This document shows, piece by piece, positions 21,727 through 32,218 of a stretch of DNA of 64,000 nt. Origin of the DNA: Typhlomys cinereus (lineage: Eukaryota > Chordata > Mammalia > Rodentia > Platacanthomyidae); the NCBI GenBank assembly GCA_023101885.1, contig JALPQD010000224.1:1449638-1513637 (forward strand). The letters run 5' to 3'. The position numbers and the translations under genes were made by a program. Within the stretch, counting starts at the first letter, position 1, and each line of letters starts with the position of its first letter. The notes under the pieces are model-generated. The model worked only from the letters and a program-made list of their open reading frames with translations. It did no database searches and was not told where the DNA came from.

Positions 21727-23600
21727 ATCTTGATGCGTGTTAACAGTCCGGCACCTGAAGGGCAGTCAGGACTGCAGAGTAAGGAAATAGCAGACATTGA
21801 GCTTCATCTCCTGATATCTTGAAACTTAACAATTTTCCAGCTCTGGCCAAAGCACTAGAAATATATATCTTAATGTAATTCTTAGCTGGACTGAGACCCA
21901 GGTAAATTCTGCCTTGGAAATACATTTCACAACCCATCTTTGTGGCTGAATACTATTATGCTAGGTCCTTGGGGAATCTTTTAACAGAGGTCAAAACTTT
22001 TTGGGGAAAAAAATCTTGAAGTTTTCTTACTCTTGTAATAAAGGACTTTGGGGAAACCAAAAGGAAACAATCTGACTGAAAAGTCCCCTCATACACAGCA
22101 CAGAATATGACCATGAAAGCAGCTGAGAATAATCTTAAATCGTTCCACAAGGAAAACTCTGTGTTAAAATTTCCTGTCTCCTTACTTCTTTGACTTCCAC
22201 CCCAAAGTTACACTCAACCAGTACTTTTTTCAACAGCCTCAGAAGTTTCCCATGTGTGCCACATAACATCATCTGTGCTCTGATCTCTTCTAATAGCCTC
22301 CAGGGGGGTATCCTCTTCCTGGGAAGCTATGTGAGTTTGGCACCACTCAGACCTATGGTTTGGCCACTTGTCACCAGGCAGCAGCCCCTTCCCCTAACTG
22401 ACGAGCTCCACTACGTTTCCCAGATGCCACCACCTCTGTAGGCACTATGTTAGCCAGGACCAGCCATCCCAGGCTTTCTGCCTCTACTGAGCCTTGTCTC
22501 TGCTAGTCAGCACCTCCCCCAGCACATGGGCATGCATCCTGTGCCCTCGGCTAGAACTTACCAAAGCACAGAGACAGCTGAGATGCAAAGGGACTGTCTG
22601 TGCTCATTCATACACAAAAGTTTGCTATATTTTTGTTGTACTCAGTCACATGTATACTGAAGATGGGCTCCAGGCATTTGATGAAAAAGATTTCAAATGA
22701 AGTCCCCTTCTTTCAAGGATGCAATGTTCCTAGTCCTCTGATTGTTGGGATAGGGACATGTGTAAGAGAAAGAAACTATTCCATTACTCCAGTGACAGCA
22801 TTATGGAGCTCATCGCTTCTACTTGGCTTCTTGTTCCCTCAGGCAGAGTTTTGAGTCCTTGGCTCCTTCTAAAGGGCTCACCCCAATCATCTTTCAGACC
22901 AGTCCAAATGTATGCAGTAAGGTACAATTAAGCTTGAAACTGAACCCAAAACAGAGAACTGAACCTAACTGCAAATATAAATAATGTAAGGAATTTTGCC
23001 AATGCCAACATCAAAGAATAAAACCCAAACTATAGCACATAGTTCTTTCACTGAATTAGCCTTATCCTTTACCTATTTCCCTGAGAATGTTGCAGGAGAT
23101 AACGAAATGAATTCAATATTGTAAGGATTCATGAGGTTATTATCCACTATTATACAGAATTTTTTAAATGCTTATAGGTGAAAGTTAATCTTCATTAGTC
23201 TAAGACAGCTTGAGTGAGCTTAGAATCACTATGTATATTCTAGTTATGTTTCTGAAGATTTGTCCAGAAAGTTTTAACTAAGAAAGGAAGATCACCCATG
23301 AATATGGATCACACCATCCCATGAGCTGGGATCCTATACTGAATAAAAAGGAGGAAGTGAGATATGAGCCAGTATTTCCTCTCGCTCAGTTCGCTCAGTA
23401 AGTGCAATGTGACCAGTCACATCATGTCCCTGCCATCCTGCTTTCTGCGGTGTTTCTTCTTCTTGTTGTTGACCAAATACAGAACCAAACAACTTATGGG
23501 AAAAAGGGGGTCTCATTCTCACTTAAAATTCTCGGTTACATTTTGGCAGTATGGCAAGAGAGTTCATACCAACATTAGGAGCCAGGGGAACTAGACACAC
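21727..23600. other. Gene-free stretch
   Basis: Non-repetitive by eye. The G/C-richer part 22190-22860 has several 60-85 codon frames, none recognisable. No gene, RNA or promoter is supported. Confidence 0.4.
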
Positions 23601-24015
23601 CATGTCCACACAAAGAGCTGAGAGGAGAACATATTTTCTTGCTTATCAGTGTGTCTGAATACCTACATATCAACCATGCCAAAACGCTGAACCAGCTGTC
23701 TCCATCTTATGAACCTGCCTAAGGAATGACCTCACCCGGGATAGGCTGAGTCTTTGCACCTAATTAGATAAACTCCCATAGGTTTGCTCAGGGCTTGTTT
23801 TAATTATTAACTTTTCACCTATGTGCTCAAATGCTCAGCATTCAATTGTCAAATTTCTACCTTTATCTAACTGGCACAATTTCCCTATTATGATGGACTG
23901 TGATCCAATCAACCTATGAGCCAAAATAAACTCTCTTCCTCCCTTAAGTTGCTCCTTGTTAGGTATTTGGTCACTTCAGCAAGAAAAATACCTAATGCAA
24001 AAAAATTATGAGTCC
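23601..24015 (+). repeat. Dispersed rodent repeat, sense
   Basis: CATCTTATGAACCTGCC and GGGATAGGCTGAGTC, then CCAAAATAAACTCTCTTCC, TTAAGTTGCTCCTTGTTAGG and CAAGAAAAATACCTAATGC at the end match the 3' side of the family seen antisense at 12540. Confidence 0.5.
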
Positions 24016-24084
24016 TACAACCAGTCACATCTTCTTCACTCTATTGGGCAGTTACATTTAGAGCCAGATTTTCAACTCATAAGC

Positions 24085-24205
24085 ATGTAGTGGGTTAAAC
24101 TGAGTCTTCCAAAGGAAGTATTCAAGTCTCACTATGTGGAACCTGTGATCATGTCCTGGTTTTGGAAATAGTCTTTACAGATGTACTCAAGTTAAGAGGA
24201 GGTCA
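24085..24205 (+). repeat. LTR-like (MaLR-type) fragment
   Basis: GTGGAACCTGTGATCATGTCC, ATAGTCTTTACAGATGTACT and GTTAAGAGGAGGTCAC follow the order of an old mammalian LTR family. It is short and diverged. Confidence 0.35.
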
Positions 24206-24214
24206 CAACAGTGA

Positions 24215-24848
24215 AAAAATGGAGTCAGCCAACATTCCCATTAACAGAGGAATGGATAATGAAAATGTGGTACATATACATAATGGAATATTACTTAGCC
24301 ATCAGAAAGGATGATATCATGGAACTTTCTGGTAAATGGATGGAACTGGAAAATTTAATACTGAGTGAGGTATCTCAGACACAGTAAGCACCACATGTTC
24401 TCTCTTACATGCAGATGCTAGCACTGATATCCTTGTCGGTGTATTTGGATTGGAATTACTGTATGAGTCAGAAAATTTGAAAAAGACTAATGAGTGGGAA
24501 GGTGGGAAGGAATGATTGAGGTGAAACTTTTTAAAGGGGAGATTTAGGATACAATGACAAGTAGAGTGAGTACGGGAATGATGGGGAAAATATATAGCAG
24601 AGAATGAGGGGATGGGAGATAAGAAGGACAGAGGAACTTATAGAAAAACTTTAAGATTGTAGGAAGTAACCCCAAAGGAACTTCATATGCTAGTAATAAG
24701 TCAAAAAATATGCCTTTTAAAGAAAGGAACAAGAATAGGCAGTTCCTATGCAGAGGAACAGAGGGAGGAAAATGAAGAGAAAAAAAGTCCCTGAGTTGAT
24801 CCGCTTAGAACCCATACTAGAAGTAACAGGAATGTGACGCTTTCTCAT
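24215..24848 (+). mobile_element. L1 ORF2 end and 3' UTR
   Basis: AACATTCCCATTAACAGAGG, GTACATATACATAATGGAAT, CTTAGCCATCAGAAAGGAT, AAATGGATGGAACTGGAAAA and CTGAGTGAGGTATCTCAGAC are the diagnostic L1 ORF2 terminus, with a 3' UTR continuing to about 24848. The reading frame is decayed. Confidence 0.88.
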
Positions 24849-24865
24849 AAAATGTTGGTCATAGA

Positions 24866-25395
24866 CCAGCCAAATCTCTCCCCATCCTAAAGCTCAGGGA
24901 AATTCGCGGAAGAGGGGGTAGTAAGATTTTAAGAGCCTAAAAGATGGGGAGGAGTAACGATATGCAAGATACTCCACACTAGGTAGGGCCACAATAGCCA
25001 TAGTCGGCCTTTGCATGACCTGCGCAAGACTGACCTATCAATGACCCCCCAAAGTCTAGCATGGATCACAGGCACTAGGATCCTTAGAGGCAAGGTATTA
25101 ACAGCCACAATAGTGTTCCCATACTAAACAGGAACCCAAGAAAAGACTCTGGGCAATGCCACTGAGTCCTTACACCTCACTACAGTGGAGGACACAGAGG
25201 GAGGTTTGACATTCCCACTAAAAGATGCTCCAGGGAATGGAAGGAGTGAAGGGGGGTACTGGAAGAAAGGGAGGGGGGGTGAAAGGAAGAGAAAAGGGGG
25301 GGAGGGTGCAAAGGAGAGTAGGGAGGAGTGGAGGGAGAGAGGGGACTGGGAGAGAGCTTGTATGATTGAGTAAAAAATAAATATGATAAAATTAA
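24866..25395 (+). mobile_element. L1 3' UTR, polypurine family, with perfect target-site duplication
   Basis: CATCCTAAAGCTCAGGGAAA, AGAGGGGGTAGTAAGATTTT, GATACTCCACACTAGGTAGG, AAGTCTAGCATGGATCACAG and CACTGAGTCCTTACACCTCA, then a long GGGAGGGGGGGTG-type purine tract and an ATAAATATGATAAAATT tail. Identical 17-base flanks at 24849-24865 and 25396-25412 define the insertion exactly. Confidence 0.93.
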
Positions 25396-25412
25396 AAAAT
25401 GTTGGTCATAGA

Positions 25413-26055
25413 GGTCTCAAAGACCCCCAAACATTATAGGTTTTTGCCATTGCTCTTGATTATTCTCCAAAAAACTGTCAGTAAGGCCCGATTACTGAAG
25501 ATGCAACACATATGGATCACAGAACATGGGCAAAATACATCAACTAGAACTGATCTGAGCACTTCCTCCTGCTGGATAACTTACACAATACCAAGGAATG
25601 CCATAGAAGATACTAGGGGAGAGAAATAATCATAAGTCCCATGAACACATGGGGGACCGACTACCAATGTAATAGTGGCACGAGTGTCAAGGAAATAACC
25701 AACAGCTTTCTGATTGCACTAAAGACCTGCTTGTCAGAATGGAACACATTCCTGTTATTTTAAACTAGAACAAGAACCTAAAAATGGGAAGGAAATAGAT
25801 CAATAGGAAAAAACAGCCAATGAACCTATAGATAAGAAGACTTTACACCAAACTGCTTGTAAAGAGCTGTTATTATACATATAAATTGGAAGAACACTTA
25901 ATACTCAGCCTAGAAGTCTTCTCCTACAATAGAGGTAGAGGATCTCAACACCCTGAGAGGTTGCAGCCTAGGGCAGTTGAAGAGCAGTGACGTGGACAGC
26001 AACAGCCAGCCATAACTCAGAGTACCAGTGACTCAGAAAGACTCACTCACCCAGA
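25413..26055. other. Probable degraded L1-related sequence
   Basis: Resembles internal L1 3' UTR text of the kind preceding the polypurine part (for example GCAGCCTAGGGCAGTTGAAG), but I could not align it well. No gene is supported. Confidence 0.3.
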
Positions 26056-26059
26056 ATCA

Positions 26060-26225
26060 GGCCATCCTAATCTCTCTTAGTCATAAGGCTTTGTGAACCT
26101 TGAAGAAGAGGGGGCAGTGAGATAGTAAAAGATGGGGGAGGGGAGGAAGGAGGAAGGGAGGAGACCAGGGTACCTATTAAGCTTGTATGATTGGGAAAAA
26201 TCAAATAAATATAATTTTAAAAAAG
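26060..26225 (+). mobile_element. L1 3' UTR, polypurine family, internally deleted
   Basis: CCATCCTAATCTCTCTTAG, AAGAGGGGGCAGTGAGATAG, a GGAGGGGAGGAAGGAGG purine run and ATTAAGCTTGTATGATTGGG fit the family, but the middle section (present at 24950-25200) is missing. Confidence 0.7.
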
Positions 26226-26395
26226 ATGGGAAGGTTCACCATTGAACAAGACATTCCACTCAAGGCAGGATTGCTGCATCTAGGAACTCACTACAATGAG
26301 ACTTGTCCTTAACAGACCTACATAATGACTGACAAAGCAACGTGCCCCCACAGATTATTAAGGAACTCAACACACACACACACACATTAAATGGA
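26226..26395 (+). mobile_element. L1 3' UTR, family 2, fragment
   Basis: CTCAAGGCAGGATTGCTGCA, TCTAGGAACTCACTACAATG, CAGACCTACATAATGACTGA and ACAGATTATTAAGGAACTCA match the start of the copy at 28927. A short (CA)n follows. Confidence 0.6.
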
Positions 26396-26427
26396 TGAAT
26401 AAATGAAGTTCAAAAAATTGGATAATT

Positions 26428-26710
26428 AGACTGGAGAGATAGTTCAGGGTTTAAGACTCTGCCTCACAAACAGAAGGTCCTTAGTTCAGATCCCAGGTCC
26501 CATGTAAAAACGCCAGGCAAAAACAGCAGCCTGCACTTCTGACTCTGGTGGATGGAGCATGGGAAATCCCAGAGTCAAGTAAAAAGGAAGTAGAAGCAAT
26601 TCAGGATCTTGGGCCTCCACAGGGACACATCGTGCCCTTTGATACACACACACCAACACAACACATACACATGTGAGCAAAAATAAATAAATATTCAAAA
26701 AAACTTTAAA
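26428..26710 (+). mobile_element. B2-like SINE, full length
   Basis: GACTGGAGAGATAGTTCAGG, CCTCACAAACAGAAGGTCC, the linker CATGTAAAAACGCCAGG, CAGCCTGCACTTCTGACTC, GGGAAATCCCAGAG, GCAATTCAGGATC and CCACAGGGACACATCGTGCC, with a short CA tail and A-rich end. Confidence 0.88.
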
Positions 26711-27400
26711 ATTCAATAATAACAATGGTTGTAAGAATTTTGAAATGCATGAGAGGAAATTCCAAGACTGTCTTGAGGAGATTATTGAAAGAAATATAGG
26801 CATTGAAAAGGTTTTTGGTAAGGACTCACAGAGAAGTAAGGAAAACTGTAGGCAAAACTTCTATTATTTTAACTATATGTTATCAGGACTCAAATGTCCA
26901 CAGAAATCTCCACGTCAAAGCCCCAGAAGGAAATGACCCCAGAAGAAAAGCTTTCCTTGTCATGAGACATCAGGGAATTGGTTGACTTATGATCTACTGT
27001 TGGATGGAAAGCAGAACTTGAAAGTAATAAAGTTGGCTATTAACTGAGGACATTTCCAAACACAGTGTGGGAAGTGTAGCCTGATTTCCATTTGCTGTTT
27101 ATAGTGAGATGTGAAGAGAAAAATAAAAATGGAGTAGAAAACTATTAGGCAAAACTCAGTGATTCTGAAAATTCTCAGCAAATTATGAGAACAGTGAAAT
27201 ATAAGCAAGCATGGTCGAGAGCGAACACCACAGATGTGCCTGAACGATATCTTGCTATGGAGATTAAGTACAAGAGATTGATATGGGGATCTAATCAATT
27301 TTTTTCAGTAGAAAACCTGCAATACAATGAAGTTTATCCAGGACAGATCTTGGATGGCTTGGGTCCCTTTGAATTGCAGTAATTGTTAAGAATGAGATAT
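26711..27400. other. Gene-free stretch
   Basis: AT-rich and without recognised repeats. A 103-codon minus-strand frame (26987-27298) and its neighbours have no recognisable motif. Confidence 0.4.
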
Positions 27401-27401
27401 C

Positions 27402-27651
27402 AGGGCTGGAGAGATGGCTCAGGAGTTAAGCCCCTGTCTCACAAGCAAAAGATCTTGATTTCTTACTCCAGGTCCCAGGTAAAAATACACCAGGTGGAAA
27501 TAGTGGCAGCCTGAATTCCGGACTTGGTGGGCGGAGCTTGGGAAGTCCCAGAGGGAAGCAAGAAGGAGGTAGAAGCGATCCAGAATAATTCCTAAAGTCG
27601 CACTTGGTCCTCCATAGGGACATATAGTGCCCTCTGACACACACACACTAA

Positions 27652-27714
<63 letters not shown>

Positions 27715-27745
27715 TAAATAAATAAATAAATAGATAAATAAAATT
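27402..27745 (+). mobile_element. B2-like SINE, full length, with (TAGA)n tail
   Basis: GGGCTGGAGAGATGGCTCAG, the linker GTAAAAATACACCAGGTGG, CAGCCTGAATTCCGGACTTG, GGCGGAGCTTGGGAAGTCCC, GATCCAGAATAATTCC and GCCCTCTGACACACACAC, followed by about 15 TAGA units and AAATA repeats (27650-27743). The CA tail has evolved into a tetranucleotide microsatellite. Confidence 0.9.
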
Positions 27746-27893
27746 TGCTGCCAGAGTTTTGAAAGTTCCTTGGAACAAGTAAATTTTATTCCTTTCATTT
27801 TCCCTTTTGGAATGAAGATGTCTACCTATGCCACTGATTTTGAAAGCAGATAATGTGTTAGAGATCCTCCACATCCTTAATTTTAAGTTGAAC

Positions 27894-28161
27894 TTTTTTT
27901 TTTTTTGCATGTGTGTCTGTGTGTATCAGAGGGCACTGTGTGTGTCTGTGGAGACCCAAGGGTGACTTCGGGAATTGTCCTGGATTGCACTACCTCCTCT
28001 TTGCTTTACTCTGGAGTTTCCCAAGCTCCATCTTCCATGGCTGGAATTACAGGCTGGCCCCAGTTCTGCCTGGAGTTTTTAACATGGGAACTGGGATCTG
28101 AACTCAGGACCTTCTGCTTGTGAGGCAGAGGCTTAACCCCTGAGCCATCTCTCCAGCCCAT
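27894..28161 (-). mobile_element. B2-like SINE, full length, antisense
   Basis: After poly(T): TCAGAGGGCACTGTGTGTG, CCCAAGGGTGACTTCGGG, CCTGGATTGCACTACCTCC, CTGGAGTTTCCCAAGCTCC, GGACCTTCTGCTTGTGAGG and GAGCCATCTCTCCAGCCC. It retains the whole body, including the segment lost in shorter copies. Confidence 0.9.
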
Positions 28162-28309
28162 GTTGACTATTTTTAGATGTGATGTGGGACTTCAACTTGA
28201 TAGTCCACTAGATTAAAGTATTAGAATATATTGAAGAGGCATGAAGTCAGTCCACCAAAGAGTGATTTATCCAACATTGTGATGACAAAAAGGTATGTTC
28301 TAGTCTCTA

Positions 28310-28575
28310 CCTCTGATACCTGTGAATATGTTCTCATTTGAAAAATGAATCTTCCCAGATGGAGTTAAGGAAAGATAAGGTCATACTAAGTTATGGTGAA
28401 TTCAGCTTACCATCTGTGTCCATGTAAGAAGGGGGCACACATGCTTCAGAGAAAATACACAGGAAAGGAAGGCCATAGGATGATGGAAGCAGAAATTGGT
28501 GTGATGCAACTACAAGCCAAGGTATGACAAGACTTCCTGGGAGCCATCACGAGTGAAGTCCAGCCACAATAGGCT
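28310..28575 (+). repeat. Old LTR-like dispersed repeat
   Basis: CCTGTGAATATGTTCTCATT, CAGATGGAGTTAAGGAAAG, GAAGCAGAAATTGGTGTGAT and GCAACTACAAGCCAAGG follow in order a pan-mammalian repeat with the same text in other species. Family unassigned. Confidence 0.5.
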
Positions 28576-28844
28576 GAGACTTCCTGTATCAGTTACGGAA
28601 TCATGAAAAGCCCTCACCAGCATGCCCTGATGCCCACCAACTTTCATGTAGAGAATTCCTTTCAAATGGCCTAGGGACCTGCCTCCTTCCATGCCAGGTT
28701 GACAGTGAATATTAACCATCACAGAGCCATGTGGCCGTTGACTAAAAGCTCTGAGCTTGAGCTAAAAATAAATCTTTCCTCCTTCTGAGTGGATTTCCTC
28801 AAGTATTTGTCATAGCAGTTGGAGGCTAACACACTGTTCCAACT

Positions 28845-28926
28845 ACAGTGAGATGATTTTGATTTGCATTTCAGTTTCTGAAGTTGATCTTTTTTTTTCA
28901 TGACTTCTATAGAAAAAGTGTCTGTT
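28845..28926 (-). mobile_element. Antisense L1 fragment, left part of a nested insertion
   Basis: TGATTTTGATTTGCATTTCA and GAAGTTGATCTTTTTTTTTC are the antisense of a familiar L1 segment. It resumes at 29322 after an inserted L1 3' UTR; the flank 28911-28926 is nearly repeated at 29322-29336. Confidence 0.6.
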
Positions 28927-29321
28927 CCATTCCTCTCAAGGCAAGACTGCAACATCTAGGAACTCACTACAGTGAACTTGTCCTTCCCAGACCTGCATAA
29001 TGATTGACGTACCAATATGACCTCACAGACTATCTAGGAACTCAAGAAAGATAAGAACATACAGTGGAAACCTTGGGGACTAAGCTAGATGAGTGAAGGG
29101 AAATGCCCCATCAGTGGGTATGCCACAAAGGCCTGAACCCCAAGAATAGACAAGCCAGAAGGAACCCTGGGGTCCATAGAAGCATACAGGTAGGAGGGTG
29201 GAAGGGAGTGAAAGAGATTGAAGGGAAGAAAGAGGATGGAAGGTAGGAGGGATAGAGGGAATCAGGGATGAGTACTCAGTATGCTTGTAAAAGTAGAAAA
29301 ATAAAATAAAATATGAAAAAA
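28927..29321 (+). mobile_element. L1 3' UTR, family 2, inserted in an antisense L1
   Basis: CTCTCAAGGCAAGACTGCAA, ACTCACTACAGTGAACTTG, CAGTGGAAACCTTGGGGAC, CCTGAACCCCAAGAATAGAC and GGGGTCCATAGAAGCATAC, then a GGGAGTGAAAGAGATTGAAG purine tract, ACTCAGTATGCTTG and an A-rich tail. The same family occurs at 17390. Confidence 0.75.
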
Positions 29322-29560
29322 AGAAAAACAGTCTGTCCAAGTCTTTTGCCCACTTTTAATTGTGTTGCTGCTTTGCAGCTAAGTCATTGCCATTGAGTTT
29401 TTTCAACTTTTTTTTTTTAATATGGGACCTGGGATTCGAACTCAGAACCTTCTGCTTGTGAGACAGAGACACAACCCCTGAGCCATCTCTCCAGCCCCTG
29501 CCGTTGAGTTTTTTGAGTTCTTTGGATACATCTGTTTTCTGAGTTTTCTCAATCATTTTT
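29322..29560 (-). mobile_element. Antisense L1 fragment, right part, split by a SINE
   Basis: CCAAGTCTTTTGCCCACTTT, AATTGTGTTGCTGC and, after the SINE, GAGTTTTTTGAGTTCTTTGG and ATACATCTGTTTTCTG continue the antisense L1 text. Confidence 0.65.
29404..29498 (-). mobile_element. B2-like SINE, 5'-end piece, antisense, with target-site duplication
   Basis: Poly(T), then TATGGGACCTGGGATTCGAA, CAGAACCTTCTGCTTGTGAG and GAGCCATCTCTCCAGCCCC. Flanked by 16-base repeats (one mismatch) at 29388-29403 and 29499-29514. The copy consists only of head and linker, with the poly(T) where the body should be. Confidence 0.85.
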
Positions 29561-29880
29561 TGTATACTTTATGGATTTGGCTTGTATATATGAAAGAGTG
29601 TGAGTATAGTGTGCAAGGAGTATGTTTGTGCATTTGTGTGTGTGTGTGAGTGTGTGTGTGTGTGTGTGTGTTTTACTTGGAATTCAGGTCTCATATGTGC
29701 CAGGCAAGCATTCTAACACAAAGCTGCACCCCTAGCTCATAGAGTTAGCTCTACTAGCCTTTCCCTTACCCCTTTATCGTATCTAAACCCAGGTTTGTTA
29801 AATTTTCTTCCTTCCTCTCCCACATTCTGATTTTTTTCGATTTTCTGATTTTGTTTCCTCAACATAGTCTTCTATGTTTC
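29561..29880. other. Mixed stretch with (GT)n
   Basis: A (GT)n microsatellite lies at 29634-29671; a GGAATTCAGGTCTCATATG-type SINE-like remnant follows. No gene is seen. Confidence 0.4.
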
Positions 29881-29881
29881 C

Positions 29882-30215
29882 GTATTAGTCATTTTTTTGT
29901 GTGTGTCACTGTGATCAAAGTATCTGACAAAGGCAACCTGAAGAAGAAAAACTTTATTTTGGCTCAGGATTCAGTGCATGCAAGTGGGAAAGGCATAGTG
30001 GACCAGCAGTGCTCTGGAGCAGGAGGAGAGGCAGCTGCTATTCACGAGGCCGCCCACCAGGACACAGGCAGTGCTGAAACCAGGGAGAGGGGCATTATTT
30101 TCAAAGGCCAGATCCCACTACCAAAAGCTCAGACCTCCAAAAATAACACTACCAGCTGGAAGAACAAGTCACTAAAACACAGGCCTCTGGAAACACATCA
30201 GACTTAAGTCATGAC
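29882..30215 (-). repeat. Dispersed rodent repeat, antisense
   Basis: Opens GTATTAGTCATTTTTTTGTG, TCACTGTGATCAAAGTATCT, then TTTATTTTGGCTCAGGATTC and AGGCAGCTGCTATTC, ending CAGACTTAAGTCATGAC. This is the antisense orientation of the common family seen at 12540. A frame open for 118 codons over it is fortuitous. Confidence 0.5.
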
Positions 30216-31060
30216 AGTTTTCAACGCTAATTTCAGACCATTTTCTGAATTTCTTGCCTATAGTTTCTCTTCTATGTAAGAGGAACAGACTTTGCCACTC
30301 CATTGAAATTATTGTGGTTATATAACTTGTTTTAGTCAACTAAATGTAGATAATAGCAATGTATCTGATCCCTAGGTAGAAGCTGTAAGAATCAAGTGTA
30401 GTTTCCATATCTTGTTTTCTACCAATGTGCCTGCTCCATTGGTCCTGATGCCAGAGAATATATGTGTAACAGAAATATATCAGATCTATGATAACCATGT
30501 AGTATGAATAAAACGAAACAACAAAATCCCAGGTTGTGAATTTCTGGGGGTTGTTTGTTACCTCAGCATAATATATGCTCATAGACACTTCCACAACTCC
30601 CTTTACCTCATGAGCAAGGGACATATTGTTTGGTCCGACAACTACAATGCACCTAGTCCTAACCAGTCTCATGCCTTTTGTTTTCATTTTCTTTGCTTCG
30701 AAAATTACTATTACAAACTAGAAGCTAATTTCAGTAACATTATACTTAGCAAAGTGCTATGTACTTCCTGCTATTTTCTTACTTATTGATTGCCTTCTGT
30801 GTGCAAAGCTCTGCCTACCAAGAGGCATGAGAATGGAAGAGTTGGGCAGGGAGAAGATGGTGGCATAAACTCCTATAAGCACATATATTCAAAAACTAAC
30901 CAGAGAGTTGATGACCTATATTGGGCTGAGAGATTTGAAATCGGTTAGTTCCAAGATACTATAATAGCAGACAGGCAGAGGCCAGCAACTGAGGCAGAAT
31001 TAAGACTTGAGTGTGTGTCTCAGAAGCAAGACCCACGATGAACTAAATATCAAAGTACAA
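30216..31060. other. Gene-free stretch
   Basis: No recognised gene or repeat. A 115-codon minus-strand frame (30340-30687) shows no recognisable domain. Confidence 0.4.
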
Positions 31061-31069
31061 AAGTCAATA

Positions 31070-31335
31070 GGTATTAGGGAGAAAATTACTCCCCCCCAAA
31101 AAAGTTCACATGTTGAGACCTTAATCCCCAATATTACTGTACTTAGAAACTGAAACTTTAAAGAGATGACATGATTAAATGAAGTCATAAGGGTGAGAGT
31201 TCAAATCAAGAAGAAAAGACTCAGAAGTAGTAGAACACAACACGGTGATCTTGGACTTACATCCTCTTGGATTGTGATTTAAACCACCAAGGTTGTTATA
31301 TTTGTTTGTTATGGAGTCCTAACAAACTTAGATCT
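31070..31335 (+). repeat. LTR-like (MaLR-type) repeat
   Basis: CACATGTTGAGACCTTAATC, CCCAATATTACTGTACTTAG, CTTTAAAGAGATGACATGAT, AATGAAGTCATAAGGGTGAG, GATCTTGGACTTACATCCTC and GTTATGGAGTCCTAACAAAC are in the order of an old mammalian LTR family. Confidence 0.6.
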
Positions 31336-31910
31336 TAAGGTAGGACTTGGCCAAGAGTATTATGGGCACTGTGTTTTGCCTGCATGCTTTCTTCCTGGTC
31401 ACTTCCTATCTGGGGCACTCAGCTTCTTCAAGGGAATCGTGCCAGTTCTAACAATCCTAACCCCTAAACTCCTATGGCAGAATCTATGACTCTTCTTTCC
31501 ACCCCATTCTTTGCAGGACCCATGGATGCACATGGTGGATGCACACATATAAAATGGCATAGTATTTGCATATAACCCATACACATCTTACTGCATACTT
31601 TAAATCAACTCTAAGTTATTCTTAATACCAAATGCAATGTCACTGCCAAGTTAACAGGTATCCTGCTGTGTCGTTTAAAATTAACAAGGAAAAAAAAGTC
31701 TATATATGCTCAATGCCTATGAACTTTTTATAATATTTTCGATTTTTGGTAAAGTCTGAAGATCCAGAAACAATGAATATGAAAGATTGCTGAAATGTGA
31801 TCCCTAATCCTTACCCTGAAGGAGAGTTCTTAACTGTCTAGGACCTCCAAGTGAGGTAGGAAGAAGGGGTGGCCCACAGTCAATTTAACACGAGAAGCCA
31901 AAAGGAATAC
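31336..31910. other. Gene-free stretch
   Basis: Nothing recognised; A/T-rich near 31680-31750. Confidence 0.4.
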
Positions 31911-31912
31911 GG

Positions 31913-32165
31913 AGACTGGAGAGATAACTCAGGGGCCTTTGTCTTTAAGTGTTTGCCTTGAAAGCAAAAGTACCTGAGCTCAGATCCCAGATCCCACCAT
32001 AAAAACATTGAACAGAATTGGCTGTGGCATGCACATCCGACCCTGGAAGGCACAGCCTGGCAAACCCCAGAGCAAAACAGAGCAATCCAGGATGACTCCT
32101 AGTGTCACCCTTTGACCTCCACAGATACACACACTGGTGACCTTCAGTACATACACACATACATC

Positions 32166-32216
<51 letters not shown>
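31913..32216 (+). mobile_element. B2-like SINE, full length
   Basis: GGAGACTGGAGAGATAACTC, TTGAAAGCAAAAGTACCTGA, GCTCAGATCCCAGATCCC, the linker CCATAAAAACATTG, CAATCCAGGATGACTCCTAG and CCTCCACAGATACACACAC, then a (CA)n tail at 32167-32214. Confidence 0.88.

Positions 32217-32218
<2 letters not shown>

Noticed and set aside
27650..27743. Regularly spaced short repeats resembling a CRISPR-like array
   Set aside because: A simple TAGA microsatellite with no spacers, in a mammalian genome.
1..32000. Exons of DSPP or other dentin/bone genes expected upstream in mammals
   Set aside because: No Ser-Asp repeat array, signal-peptide exon or acidic phosphoprotein exon is visible; the neighbour must lie further left.
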